NCBI GenBank assembly: GCA_041572755.1
Contig: JBFFRY010000001.1
Span: 69,620-133,619, forward strand
Source of the DNA: JBFELU01 sp041572755
Lineage (GTDB): Bacteria > Actinomycetota > Acidimicrobiia > Spongiisociales > UBA11373
Direction of reading: 5' to 3'
DNA: 64,000 bases
Shown here: positions 17,750 through 26,185 of the stretch, piece by piece
Layout of the letters: each line of letters starts with the position of its first letter
Numbering within the stretch: the stretch's first letter is position 1
Notes under the pieces: generated by a model
Database searches by the model: none
What the model was told of the DNA's origin: nothing
Seen by the model: the letters and a program-made list of their open reading frames with translations, nothing else
Translations under genes and position numbers: made by a program

Positions 17750-18855
17750 CCGAGCGCGAGCAATACGAGGCTTACCGCAAAGGTCCCCGCTGGAACCTGG
17801 AGTGGCTGAAGTGGGTGGCGGTCGCCGGGTTGGTGATCGCCACGCTGGTCATCGGGGTATTCGGGATGCGCTGGCTGGCCGGGACGGTCAGTGACGCCAT
17901 CGGGGCCGATGACGGTCCGGTCATCGAACCGGGGGTGGCCGTGGAGGTCGAGGTCCCATCGGGGGCGTCGGCCGCCGAGATCGCCCGGCTCCTGTCGGAA
18001 GCCGGTGTGGTCGACTCTGCGATCGAATTCGAGCGGCATGTGCGGAACACCGGGATGAGCAACCGGCTCATCGCCGGTCGCTACGACCTCACGACCGGCA
18101 TGGGGGTCGAGGAGGCGGCGGCGGCGCTCAGCGAGGGACCCGCCGAAGGCGATGTGTTCCGCATCACCGTCATTGAAGGCCTCACGGTGAATCAGATGCT
18201 GGATTCGATAGCCCGCCAGACGGAATTCACTTTCGCCGAGATGTCCGCCGCGCTCCTCGACGGCTCGGTCACCTCCTCGCTCCTTCCCCGTCCCGTCGAC
18301 GAGCTGGCCGACTGGGAGGGGCTGCTGTTTCCCGACACCTATGAATTCGCCTCGAACGTGAGACCCTCCGAGATCCTCGAGACGCTGGCCGCCACCGCTG
18401 AGGCGCGGGTCGCTTCGGTGGATTGGTCGGACCTCGAGGCCCGCGGTCTCACCACATACGAGGGTGTGATCATCGCCTCGATGATCGAACGGGAGGCGGC
18501 GATCGACGACGAACGGCCGATCATTGCGAGCGTGATCTTCAACCGGCTCGATGCCGACATGCTCCTGCAGATCGACGCAACCGTCGTCTACGCCCTCGGC
18601 GGTGGATCCCGGGTCTTGACGCTCGACGATCTCGAGGTCGAATCCCCGTACAACACCTATCTCAACCCCGGTCTCCCACCCACCCCGATCGCCGGTCCCC
18701 GGCTGGCATCGCTGCGGGCGGCCGCCGGACCCGCAGAGACCGACTACCTGTATTACGTGCTGGCCGATAGCGACGGCAACCATGCGTTCACCGCGGACTT
18801 CGATGAGTTCCTCGAGTTCCAGCAGCAGGCTCGGGAGGACGGGATCATCCCGTGA
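17746..18855 (+). CDS. mltG: Endolytic murein transglycosylase MltG (YceG-like)
   Basis: 369-residue inner-membrane protein that cleaves nascent glycan strands and is thought to terminate their elongation. A cytoplasmic N-tail of about 22 residues, one transmembrane helix (about 23-45), then a LysM-like region (VEVEVPSGASAAEIARLLSEAGVV) and the catalytic YceG domain. ASMIEREAA near residue 245 carries the conserved catalytic Glu; NTYLNPGLPPTPIAGP and the final HAFTADFDEF are family hallmarks. It is coupled by overlaps to ruvX and aroE. Confidence 0.93.
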   Translation: MTEREQYEAYRKGPRWNLEWLKWVAVAGLVIATLVIGVFGMRWLAGTVSDAIGADDGPVIEPGVAVEVEVPSGASAAEIARLLSEAGVVDSAIEFERHVRNTGMSNRLIAGRYDLTTGMGVEEAAAALSEGPAEGDVFRITVIEGLTVNQMLDSIARQTEFTFAEMSAALLDGSVTSSLLPRPVDELADWEGLLFPDTYEFASNVRPSEILETLAATAEARVASVDWSDLEARGLTTYEGVIIASMIEREAAIDDERPIIASVIFNRLDADMLLQIDATVVYALGGGSRVLTLDDLEVESPYNTYLNPGLPPTPIAGPRLASLRAAAGPAETDYLYYVLADSDGNHAFTADFDEFLEFQQQAREDGIIP

Positions 18856-19625
18856 GGCTCGTCCTTCTGGGCGACCCGGTGGCCCATTCCCGGTCGCCGG
18901 CGATCTGGGCGGCGGCACTCGGTGCCGCCGGGATCGGAGGCACCTACGAAGCGCGCCCGGTTGATGCCGCCGGGGTGGCCGGGGCTGTGGCCGAGATCCG
19001 GGAAGGCTCCCTCGACGGCGCCAACGTGACGATGCCCCACAAGGAACTGGCGGCGGCACTGGCCGACAGGGGCACGGCGGAGGTGACTCGTTGCGAAGCT
19101 GCCAACACGCTCGTGGCCGAGGGAAGACACATCGTTGCCCACAACACCGACGTCCTCGGCGTTCGGGCCTTGTGGGAAGCGCGAACCCTGCCCAGCGATG
19201 CACCTGTGTTGATCCTGGGTGCCGGAGGAGCGGCGGCGGCGGTCCTGGTGGCGGTCGGTGATCAAGAGTGCTTCATCTCGGCACGGCACCCCCGTGCCGC
19301 CGAAGCCGTCGGAGAACGGGTGGGGGGGTCGGCGACGGTGGTCCCGTGGGGACACGCCGTGACCGGTGCGGTGGTCGTCAACGCCACGCCGCTCGGCATG
19401 CACGGTGAGGAGCTTCCGACCGGTTTGGTCGAGCAAGCGGGGGGCCTCTACGACCTGGCATATGGAGACCGACCCACCCCGGCGATCGAGACCGCCCATC
19501 GTCTCGGTCTGCCCGCCGTCGATGGGTTGGATCACCTCGTAGCCCAGGCGGCCGGGTCATTTGAGATCTGGGTCGGCATGGCTGCACCCATCGCCGCGAT
19601 GGTGGGGGCGGTGCGCATGGGCTGA
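18852..19625 (+). CDS. aroE: Shikimate 5-dehydrogenase
   Basis: 257-residue NADP-dependent shikimate dehydrogenase. GDPVAHSRSPAIW binds shikimate at the N-terminus; NVTMPHKE near residue 58 holds the catalytic Lys; NTDVLGV near 97; Rossmann loop LGAGGAAAAV near 121; NATPLGMHG near 177. GTG start on a GTGA overlap with mltG. The other shikimate genes (aroC, aroK, aroB) resume about 9.8 kb downstream, after the pilus cluster. Confidence 0.93.
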   Translation: MRLVLLGDPVAHSRSPAIWAAALGAAGIGGTYEARPVDAAGVAGAVAEIREGSLDGANVTMPHKELAAALADRGTAEVTRCEAANTLVAEGRHIVAHNTDVLGVRALWEARTLPSDAPVLILGAGGAAAAVLVAVGDQECFISARHPRAAEAVGERVGGSATVVPWGHAVTGAVVVNATPLGMHGEELPTGLVEQAGGLYDLAYGDRPTPAIETAHRLGLPAVDGLDHLVAQAAGSFEIWVGMAAPIAAMVGAVRMG

Positions 19626-19634
19626 CGCACCTTC

Positions 19635-19660
19635 TCAAGCCGCTTCCCAATGTTGCCGAC
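19635..19660 (+). promoter_or_regulatory. Sigma-28-like promoter of pilBTC
   Basis: TCAA at 19635-19638, 16 bases, GCCGAC at 19655-19660, immediately downstream of the aroE stop. Same spacing as the three other pilus-gene sites. Predicted transcript start is near 19667, leaving room for the AAGGAG ribosome site of pilB. Confidence 0.6.
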
Positions 19661-19689
19661 AGAGAAGCGGAAGGTTCGAAGGAGTGTGC

Positions 19690-21357
19690 GTGTCCCCCAG
19701 CGGTGACGTGTTCGGAACGATGCTGCTCGAGGAAGGCCTGGTCACCCAGGCTGATCTCGAACGGGCCCAGGCCGTCCAGACCCAGACGGGTGAGACGCTG
19801 TCCCGGGTGCTGATCGACGAGGAGATCATCCCTGAGGCCGACTTGACCCGCATCCTCGCCAAGCACGTCGGGATCGAGTTCGTGAACCTGTCGGAGGAGA
19901 CTCTCGACCCGGCCGCCGCCGGGTTGATCCCAGAGACCCTCGCTCGACGCTACATGGTCATTCCGGTGGGCTTCGAGGACGGACGTCTGATCGTGGCGAT
20001 GGCTGATCCCCGCAACGTTCTGATCGTCGACGACATCAGAGCCATCACCGGTCAGGCGGTGGTGCCGAAGATGGCCAGCCGCTCCGACATCGAGGATGCG
20101 ATTCGCCGGGTCGGGGCGCTCGACTCCTCAGTCTCCGATATTGCCGATCTGGTGACCGAGGAGGCCGCGGAGGACCCTCTCGAGGGGCTGGAAGCGGCGG
20201 TCGAGGAAGCGCCGATCGTCAAGCTGGTCAACACCCTGGTCACTCGCGCCGTGAACGAGCGGGCCAGCGACATTCACGTCGAGCCGGGTGAGCGTGATCT
20301 GCGGGTTCGGTTCCGCATCGACGGCGTTCTCAAGGAGGTCATGACCACCCCTCGCTCAGTGTCGGGAGCGGTCGTGAGTCGTCTCAAGATCATGGCCGAG
20401 CTCAATATTGCCGAGCGGCGGGTCCCACAAGACGGAAGGGTGAGCCTGCGGGTAGGTGGCCGCCAGATCGACCTGCGGGTGGCCACCCTGCCGACCATCT
20501 ACGGCGAGAAGGTCGTCATCCGCATTCTCGACAAGGATGACGCCATTCTTCGGCTGTCCGATCTGGGCTTCCTGCCGGGGTCGCTGGAGCGATTCGAGTC
20601 CTCGTACTCCAAGCCCTACGGGGCCATCCTGGTGACCGGGCCCACGGGATCGGGGAAGACGACCACGCTGTACTCCACGCTCAACGTCCTCAACCAGCCC
20701 CACAAGAACATCATCACGGTCGAGGACCCGGTGGAGTACCGCCTCCCCGGGGTGATCCAGGTGCAGGTGCACCGCAAGGCGGGCCTCCTGTTCAGCACGG
20801 CCCTCAAGTCGATCCTGCGATCCGACCCCGACATCGTGCTCATCGGTGAGGTGCGCGACAGCGAGACCGCCAAGATCGCCGTGGAAGCGGCCCTCACCGG
20901 CCATCTGGTGCTCTCGACGCTCCACACCAACGACTCGGCCTCGAGTGTCGGTCGGCTCATCGACATGGGTGTCGAGCCCTTCCTGGTCTCGTCGGCCCTC
21001 GACTCGATCGTGGCGCAGCGGCTGGCGCGGCGCATCTGCGATCGGTGTCGGCAGCCGCGTGATGCGACGCCGGAGATGCTCGGTGAGATGGGTCTGCCTC
21101 AGGGCGAGCGAGTCACGGTGTACGACGCCATCGGCTGCAAGGTCTGCTCCGAGACCGGGTATCGAGGTCGCCTCAGCATCAACGAGGTGTTGCTGGTCTC
21201 CGAGGAGATCCAGCGCATGGCCGTGGAACGGCGACCGTCGGATGAGATCAAGGCGATCGCGGTCGAACAGGGTATGCGCACCCTCCGCCAGGACGGCATG
21301 GAGAAGGTGCGGCTCGGGCAAACGACGTTCGAAGAAGTGCTGAGGGTGGTCGTATGA
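19690..21357 (+). CDS. pilB: Type IV pilus extension ATPase PilB
   Basis: 555-residue GspE/PilB ATPase that powers pilin polymerisation. N-terminal MshEN-type domain (FGTMLLEEGLVTQADLERAQAVQ..., to about 145), N2 domain with RASDIHVEP near 190, Walker A GPTGSGKTTT near 317, Asp box IITVEDPVEYRL, Walker B DIVLIGEVRD near 382, His box STLHTNDSASSV, and a CxxC...CxxC zinc site (CDRC, CKVC), a PilB hallmark. AAGGAG (19679-19684) lies 5 bases before GTG 19690, so that GTG is preferred to 19684. Overlaps pilT. Confidence 0.94.
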   Translation: MSPSGDVFGTMLLEEGLVTQADLERAQAVQTQTGETLSRVLIDEEIIPEADLTRILAKHVGIEFVNLSEETLDPAAAGLIPETLARRYMVIPVGFEDGRLIVAMADPRNVLIVDDIRAITGQAVVPKMASRSDIEDAIRRVGALDSSVSDIADLVTEEAAEDPLEGLEAAVEEAPIVKLVNTLVTRAVNERASDIHVEPGERDLRVRFRIDGVLKEVMTTPRSVSGAVVSRLKIMAELNIAERRVPQDGRVSLRVGGRQIDLRVATLPTIYGEKVVIRILDKDDAILRLSDLGFLPGSLERFESSYSKPYGAILVTGPTGSGKTTTLYSTLNVLNQPHKNIITVEDPVEYRLPGVIQVQVHRKAGLLFSTALKSILRSDPDIVLIGEVRDSETAKIAVEAALTGHLVLSTLHTNDSASSVGRLIDMGVEPFLVSSALDSIVAQRLARRICDRCRQPRDATPEMLGEMGLPQGERVTVYDAIGCKVCSETGYRGRLSINEVLLVSEEIQRMAVERRPSDEIKAIAVEQGMRTLRQDGMEKVRLGQTTFEEVLRVVV

Positions 21358-22919
21358 ATGATGTTTCGCGCCAGTTGGGTCAGATCCTCCTCGACCGAGG
21401 TCTCATCAGCGAGCCCGAACTCGAGGTCGATCTCCAAGCCGCCGAGAGAGCGGGAGTGCCTCTCGCCAAGCTCGTGGTGGAGCGGGGTCGGGTGAAGCGT
21501 GAGGAGATCCTCCGGGTTGCCGCCGAGAGGCTCGGGATGGGCTACCACGATCCGGCCACGGACGGCGTGCCCGACCCGGCCGCCATCAACGCCGTCGACC
21601 GGGAACTGGCGGCCCACCTGACGGCGCTTCCTCTCGGGCTCCAGAAGGACGAGCTCACGGTCGCCATGGCCGATCCTTTCGACCGGGAGAAGGTGGCCCG
21701 CATCCACAAGACCACCGGGTTCCGGGTCCGGCCCCTCCTGGGCCATCGCGAGGCGCTCGACGCCGCGATCGATACCGCCTACCGCTCGACGGCCCGAGTC
21801 ACGCCCGAGGCGCCGAAGGCCTCCACCGAGCGTATTGGGATCGAGGAGCCCGACTATCACGTCAACGAGCTGCTCGACGTCTTGGTGGATGCCGGGGGCT
21901 CAGATCTCCACTTGGCGGTGGGCACCGCCCCTCAGATCAGGGTGCACGGCGATCTGCGGGTCGTGGACGGCTACGAGAAGCTGCAGCCGGTACCGCTGCG
22001 ATCGATGGTCTACGCCATGCTCACCGGGGATCAGCGCGAGACGCTCGAGAACCAGCAGGAGCTCGACTTCTCCCACAGTGTGGCGGGGCGCGGGCGGTTC
22101 CGGGTCAACGTGTTCTTCCAGAGAGGGTCGATCGGCGCGGTGATGCGGGCCATCCCGGACCACGTGCCGACGCTGGACGAACTCGGGATGCCGCCTTCCG
22201 TCCGCGAATTCGCCGGCCTTTCGCGCGGTCTCGTCTTGGTGACCGGGGCAACCGGGAGCGGGAAGTCGACCACCTTGGCGTCCCTGATCGATCTCATAAA
22301 TCAGACCAGGGCGGTTCACGTGATGACGGTCGAGGACCCCATCGAGTTCATGCATCGTCACAACAAGGCGATCATCAACCAGCGGGAGGTGGGGGCCGAC
22401 ACGCATTCGTTTGCCAAGGCGCTCCGGCAGGCGCTCCGCCAGGATCCCGACGTGATCCTCGTTGGTGAGCTGCGGGATCTGGAGACGATGGAGACGGCGT
22501 TGACCGCCGCCGAGACCGGCCATGTGGTCTTCGCCACCCTTCACACCCAGGGCGCCGCCCAATCGGTGGAGCGGGTCATCGACGTGTTTCCGTCCGGCCA
22601 GCAGCAGCAGGTTCGAGTCCAGATGGCCGAGTCCCTTCAGGGTGTCGTGGCCCAGCAGCTGCTCCCGACGGCCGATGGGAAGGGCCGGGTTGCCGCCACC
22701 GAGGTGATGGTGACCACGCCGGCCATCCGCAACCTGATCCGAGAGTCCAAGCTTCACCAGATTCACTCCCTCATGCAGTCGGGCGCCAAGCACGGGATGG
22801 CAACGATGGACCAGGCGCTCGCCAACCTGGTCAAGGCGGGTCGGGTGACGGTCGCCGAAGCCGTTCAGCGTGCACAGGACGTCCAGGAGTTCCTCAACCT
22901 CACCGGAGGCCGGGCATGA
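21354..22919 (+). CDS. pilT: Type IV pilus retraction ATPase PilT with N-terminal MshEN-like domain
   Basis: 521 residues, about 160 longer than usual PilT. Residues 1-150 (RQLGQILLDRGLISEPELEVDLQAAERAGVP...) look like the GspE N-terminal domain of PilB. The PilT body starts near VNELLDVLVDAGGSDLHLAVG and has Walker A GATGSGKST near 298, VEDPIEFMH, Walker B DVILVGELRD, the His box ATLHTQGAAQSVERVIDVFP and, near the end, the AIRNLIRE region conserved in PilT. No zinc CxxC pairs, which argues against an extension ATPase. It probably depolymerises pilin subunits for twitching. ATGA overlap with pilB, and overlap with pilC. Confidence 0.92.
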   Translation: MNDVSRQLGQILLDRGLISEPELEVDLQAAERAGVPLAKLVVERGRVKREEILRVAAERLGMGYHDPATDGVPDPAAINAVDRELAAHLTALPLGLQKDELTVAMADPFDREKVARIHKTTGFRVRPLLGHREALDAAIDTAYRSTARVTPEAPKASTERIGIEEPDYHVNELLDVLVDAGGSDLHLAVGTAPQIRVHGDLRVVDGYEKLQPVPLRSMVYAMLTGDQRETLENQQELDFSHSVAGRGRFRVNVFFQRGSIGAVMRAIPDHVPTLDELGMPPSVREFAGLSRGLVLVTGATGSGKSTTLASLIDLINQTRAVHVMTVEDPIEFMHRHNKAIINQREVGADTHSFAKALRQALRQDPDVILVGELRDLETMETALTAAETGHVVFATLHTQGAAQSVERVIDVFPSGQQQQVRVQMAESLQGVVAQQLLPTADGKGRVAATEVMVTTPAIRNLIRESKLHQIHSLMQSGAKHGMATMDQALANLVKAGRVTVAEAVQRAQDVQEFLNLTGGRA

Positions 22920-24148
22920 GCAGCACGCTCGTCTTCAGCTACAAGGCCCGCGACCGGTCGGGCAACGTGCACAGCGGGGAGTTGGAGGCCGACTCGTCGT
23001 CGGCGGTTGCTCGGAGCCTGCGGGAGCGGGGCATGGTGCCCCTGAACGTCGCAGAGAAACGAGTCTCGGCGTTCGAGAAGGAACTGAATCTGCCCAAGCT
23101 GGGCAAGAAGGTGAAGTCGAAGGAACTGGCGCTGATCAGCCGCCAGATGGCCACGATGGTCAACTCCGGTCTCTCGCTCATCAGGACCCTGGTGATCCTG
23201 GAACAGCAGACCGAGAACCCCTTCCTGCGAGAGGTGCTCGGCCAGGTGCGGGTCAAGGTCGAACAGGGGACCAGCCTGTCGGGAGCTCTCGACGAGCATC
23301 CCAAGGTCTTCGGCCAGCTCTACGTCTCGATGGTCAGGGCCGGCGAGGTCGGCGGCGCTCTCGACGAGACCCTGGCCCGGCTCGCCGACACTCTCGAGGC
23401 GGCGACCCGCCTTCGATCGAAGATCAAGTCGGCGATGGCCTATCCGGTCGTGGTGCTCAACCTGATCGTGTTCATCGTCGCCGCCATGCTGGTCTTCGTC
23501 GTTCCGATCTTCGAGAAGATGTACTCGGATCTGGGGGGCGAACTCCCGCTGCCGACCCAGACCCTGATCAACGTGTCCGGACTCCTCACCGGCCTGTGGT
23601 GGGTGTGGCTCGGCGTCCTGGGAGGCTCGATCTTCGCCTTCACCAAATGGAGGAAGACCGAGAACGGTGGCCGGCAGTGGGATGCGCTCAAGCTTCGGTT
23701 CCCCATCTTCGGCAAGCTGGTGCAGAAGGTGGCGATCAGCCGCTTCGCCCGGACCTTCTCGGTGCTGAGCCGCACCGGTGTGCCGGTACTCCAGGCCCTC
23801 GACATCGTGGCCGAGACGGCGGGGAACCACACGTTGGCCGACGCCATCGGGGACGTCCAGTCGTCGGTGAAGAAGGGTGAATCGCTGGCCGAGCCGCTCC
23901 ATCGGCACGAGATCTTCCCGCCGATGGTGACCCAGATGATGGCGGTCGGTGAGGAGACCGGCGCACTCGACACCATGCTCGGCAAGGTCGCCGACTTCTA
24001 CGACCGCGAGGTCGATGACACGGTCAGTGCGCTCACCAGCCTCATCGAGCCGATCCTCATCATCGTGATGGGCGTCGTGGTCGGCGGGATCCTCATCTGC
24101 CTGTATCTCCCGATGTTCAACATCGCCAATCTCATCCAGAACGGCTGA
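22916..24148 (+). CDS. pilC: Type IV pilus platform protein PilC
   Basis: 410-residue polytopic platform protein of the PilC/GspF family. Two homologous halves: ELALISRQMATMVNSGLSL...AGEVGGALDETL in the first and ISRFARTFSVLSRTGVPVLQAL...VGEETGALDTML in the second, each followed by hydrophobic helices (near 175-200, 220-240 and 375-405). It couples the PilB/PilT motors to pilin entry and exit. Complete length; co-translated with pilT. Confidence 0.94.
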   Translation: MSSTLVFSYKARDRSGNVHSGELEADSSSAVARSLRERGMVPLNVAEKRVSAFEKELNLPKLGKKVKSKELALISRQMATMVNSGLSLIRTLVILEQQTENPFLREVLGQVRVKVEQGTSLSGALDEHPKVFGQLYVSMVRAGEVGGALDETLARLADTLEAATRLRSKIKSAMAYPVVVLNLIVFIVAAMLVFVVPIFEKMYSDLGGELPLPTQTLINVSGLLTGLWWVWLGVLGGSIFAFTKWRKTENGGRQWDALKLRFPIFGKLVQKVAISRFARTFSVLSRTGVPVLQALDIVAETAGNHTLADAIGDVQSSVKKGESLAEPLHRHEIFPPMVTQMMAVGEETGALDTMLGKVADFYDREVDDTVSALTSLIEPILIIVMGVVVGGILICLYLPMFNIANLIQNG

Positions 24149-24156
24149 GAAAGGGC

Positions 24157-24184
24157 TCAATTCAGCCACCTCCGGGGCCGATAA
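24157..24184 (+). promoter_or_regulatory. Strong sigma-28-like promoter of pilA
   Basis: TCAA at 24157-24160, 16 bases, then GCCGATAA at 24177-24184: the complete downstream box of the FliA/SigD/WhiG class. It stands directly before the major pilin gene and is the best match of the four sites in the window. Predicted start near 24190 gives a 49-base leader containing an inverted repeat (TGGATCGAA-GT-TCGATCCA, about 24190-24209) and GAGGAGG. Confidence 0.7.
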
Positions 24185-24238
24185 CCCCCCTGGATCGAAG
24201 TTCGATCCACCAGCGACACCTGAGGAGGTTCGCAGATA

Positions 24239-24709
24239 ATGATGAAGGCCATTCGCAAAGGCTTGGCCAAGGACGAGGGCTTCACGCTCATCGAGCTGAT
24301 GGTCGTTGTGATGATCATTGCAGTTCTCATCGCGATCGCCATTCCTTCGTTCCTCGGCTTCCGGAAGTCCGCTCAGGACCGTGCGGCTCAGAGTGAGGTG
24401 CGCAACGTGCTCCTCGCCGAGAAGGCGTTCTGGTTGGAGAACGGCGACTACACGGAGACCGACACCGACGTGACCGCACTCGAACCGAATGCTGTCATCG
24501 CCGCTGCGGCGACGGACGGCGTCTACATCGACCTGAACGTTGCCGACTCCGACGTGGTGTGCATCGTGCGCACCTCGGACTCGGGCAACACGTTCTCGGT
24601 GTGGGAGTCCGCCGCAGACGGGACGTACTACGGCGACACCGACCTGTCGACCGCCGACTGTGCTGCCACCGGCAACCCGCCGGCCAACTATTCGCAGACC
24701 GGCTGGTAG
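24239..24709 (+). CDS. pilA: Type IV major pilin PilA
   Basis: 156-residue type IVa pilin. Leader KDEG|FTLIELMVVVMIIAVLIAIAIPSFL: cleavage after Gly14, Phe as mature residue 1, Glu19 at mature position 5, the textbook motif. Globular domain ends with a probable disulfide loop (Cys108, Cys141). Two ATG codons adjoin; GAGGAGG about 10 bases upstream serves either. Its own near-consensus promoter and the strong hairpin behind it suggest it is the most abundant pilin. Confidence 0.94.
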   Translation: MMKAIRKGLAKDEGFTLIELMVVVMIIAVLIAIAIPSFLGFRKSAQDRAAQSEVRNVLLAEKAFWLENGDYTETDTDVTALEPNAVIAAAATDGVYIDLNVADSDVVCIVRTSDSGNTFSVWESAADGTYYGDTDLSTADCAATGNPPANYSQTGW

Positions 24710-24734
24710 GCCCGGGCAATCGTCCGTATCAACT

Positions 24735-24767
24735 CAGTGGGGGCGAGTCGTGGACTCGCCCCCACTG
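24735..24767 (+). terminator. 15-bp hairpin between the two pilin genes
   Basis: Perfect inverted repeat: left arm CAGTGGGGGCGAGTC (24735-24749), loop GTG, right arm 24753-24767. No T tract follows, so it is more likely a partial terminator, or a 3' stabiliser of pilA mRNA that lowers expression of the downstream pilin and pilD, than a full intrinsic terminator. Confidence 0.6.
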
Positions 24768-24784
24768 GCATAGGGGACGCACCG

Positions 24785-25234
24785 ATGACGCAACGAGAGT
24801 CTGGCTTCTCGATATTGGAGCTACTGGTGACGCTGCTGGTCCTGGCGGTGCTGGTGTCGATGGCCGTGCCCAGCTTGCTGGCCAACCGCCGCCAGGCGCA
24901 GGAGATGCAGGTGAAGATGGCGTTGACCAACGCTGCCAAGGCCGAGGCGGCGCTGCAGCCGGAGGCAGGCGGCTTTGTCGACGACGCTGCGGTCCTGCAG
25001 TCGGTGATGCCGGAACTGGAATTCGAAGGGGACGGCGACGCCCGGATCTACGTCGAGGTGGCGGACGTCGACCCCGGTGACCGGGGTCAGGTGCTCCTGT
25101 ACGCTCAATCGATGAGCGGCACCTGGTTCGGCCTCCGCCTGGTACTCCACGGCGAAGATGCCGGCCGTCATACCTGCACCGAGTCATCCCAGCTCGAAGT
25201 CACCCTGGAGACCTGCACCGGAGTCGCCTGGTGA
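24785..25234 (+). CDS. Second type IV pilin-like protein
   Basis: 149-residue prepilin with a very short leader: RESG|FSILELLVTLLVLAVLVSMAVPSLL, cleavage after Gly7, Glu12 at mature position 5. The remainder resembles PilA in plan (NAAKAEAALQPEAGGFVDD parallels the pilA NVLLAEKAFWLENGDYTE) and has a C-terminal Cys pair (TCTESSQLEVTLETCTG), suggesting an alternative or minor pilin of PilA origin. ATG overlaps no gene; it lies 17 bases after the hairpin. Its end overlaps pilD as GTGA. Confidence 0.88.
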   Translation: MTQRESGFSILELLVTLLVLAVLVSMAVPSLLANRRQAQEMQVKMALTNAAKAEAALQPEAGGFVDDAAVLQSVMPELEFEGDGDARIYVEVADVDPGDRGQVLLYAQSMSGTWFGLRLVLHGEDAGRHTCTESSQLEVTLETCTGVAW

Positions 25235-25992
25235 TTTCGCTCGCGGGGGCCATCGCCGGGCTCGCCGTCGGGTCGTTTCTCAATGTGGTCGCCTACCGGG
25301 TGCCGCGGGGCATGTCGGTGGTGCGGCCGCCGTCCGCGTGCCCGGCCTGCAGCCGGCGGATCCGTCCCCGGGACAACCTGCCGGTGTTGGGGTGGCTGCT
25401 CCTGCGGGGGCGATGCCGGGACTGTGGGTCGGGGATCTCGGTCCGCTATCCACTGGTGGAGGCCGGTACCGGGGCGATCTTCGCGCTCTTGGGCGTGCTG
25501 CTCGGTGCCGTCTGGGTGCTGCCCGCCTACTGGTGGGCGGCCGGCGTCGCCGTGGCGCTCACCCTGACCGACTTCGATCTGCAGCGGATCCCCAACCGGA
25601 TCCTGGTGCCGGGGACGATCGTGGGGTGGGGGCTGCTGGTGGGCGGAGCGGTGCTCGACGGCGAGGCGTCCTCTCTGCTCCGAGCCCTCGGGGGAGGAGC
25701 CGGGTACTTCGCCTTCCTCTTCGTCGTGGCGCTGGCGGCCCGGGGTGGTTTCGGATTCGGTGACGTCAAACTCGGTTTCCTGCTGGGATCGTTTCTCGCC
25801 TATCGATCCTGGGCGGCCCTGCTGGTCGGTGGCTTTACGGCCTTCGTGGTCGGGGGAGTGGTGGCCCTGGTCCTCATGGCGCTGCGGCGAGCCGGCCTCA
25901 AGGACGCCATCCCGTTCGGTCCCGCCATGGTGGTCGGAGCCGCCGTCGGGTTGGCTTGGGGGGATCGGATCGCCGAGTGGTATCTGGGTTGA
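25231..25992 (+). CDS. pilD: Prepilin peptidase / N-methyltransferase
   Basis: 253-residue membrane aspartyl protease that cleaves the Gly|Phe leader of pilins and methylates the new N-terminus. GSFLNVVAYRVPRG at the N-terminus; four Cys (CPAC...CRDCG) of the cytoplasmic zinc loop; catalytic Asp in LTDFDLQRIPN near residue 112 and in GFGDVKLG near 175; about seven hydrophobic helices. One enzyme probably processes all seven prepilin-like proteins in this window. The last 25 codons are duplicated just downstream. Confidence 0.93.
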   Translation: MISLAGAIAGLAVGSFLNVVAYRVPRGMSVVRPPSACPACSRRIRPRDNLPVLGWLLLRGRCRDCGSGISVRYPLVEAGTGAIFALLGVLLGAVWVLPAYWWAAGVAVALTLTDFDLQRIPNRILVPGTIVGWGLLVGGAVLDGEASSLLRALGGGAGYFAFLFVVALAARGGFGFGDVKLGFLLGSFLAYRSWAALLVGGFTAFVVGGVVALVLMALRRAGLKDAIPFGPAMVVGAAVGLAWGDRIAEWYLG

Positions 25993-26110
25993 GGGGCGCC
26001 ACGGCCGCGCGGTGCCCGTTGGGTCCCGCCATGGTGGTCGGAGCCGCCGTCGGGTTGGCTTGGGGGGATCGGATCGCCGAGTGGTATCTGGGTTGAGGGG
26101 CGCCACGGCC
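25911..26110 (+). repeat. 96-bp tandem duplication of the pilD 3' end
   Basis: Copy 1, 25911-26006, contains the last codons of pilD, its stop and 14 following bases; copy 2, 26015-26110, is identical except for one base (TTCGG versus TTGGG). The copies are 104 bases apart, with GCGCGGTG between them. Copy 2 has no start codon or ribosome site and is a non-coding remnant. The near identity indicates a recent event, or an assembly artefact. Confidence 0.85.
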
Positions 26111-26185
26111 ACCGAGACCGCGCTCCGCGCGCTCATTCCGCCAATTCGGTGACCCAGGGTGTCTGCAGGGTGGGTGGGAAATGCT

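Noticed and set aside
25911..26110. 96-bp direct repeat as an integration (att) site pair
   Set aside because: Only 8 bases separate the copies, no integrase or tRNA gene is nearby, and the first copy is simply the pilD 3' end. A local tandem duplication is simpler.
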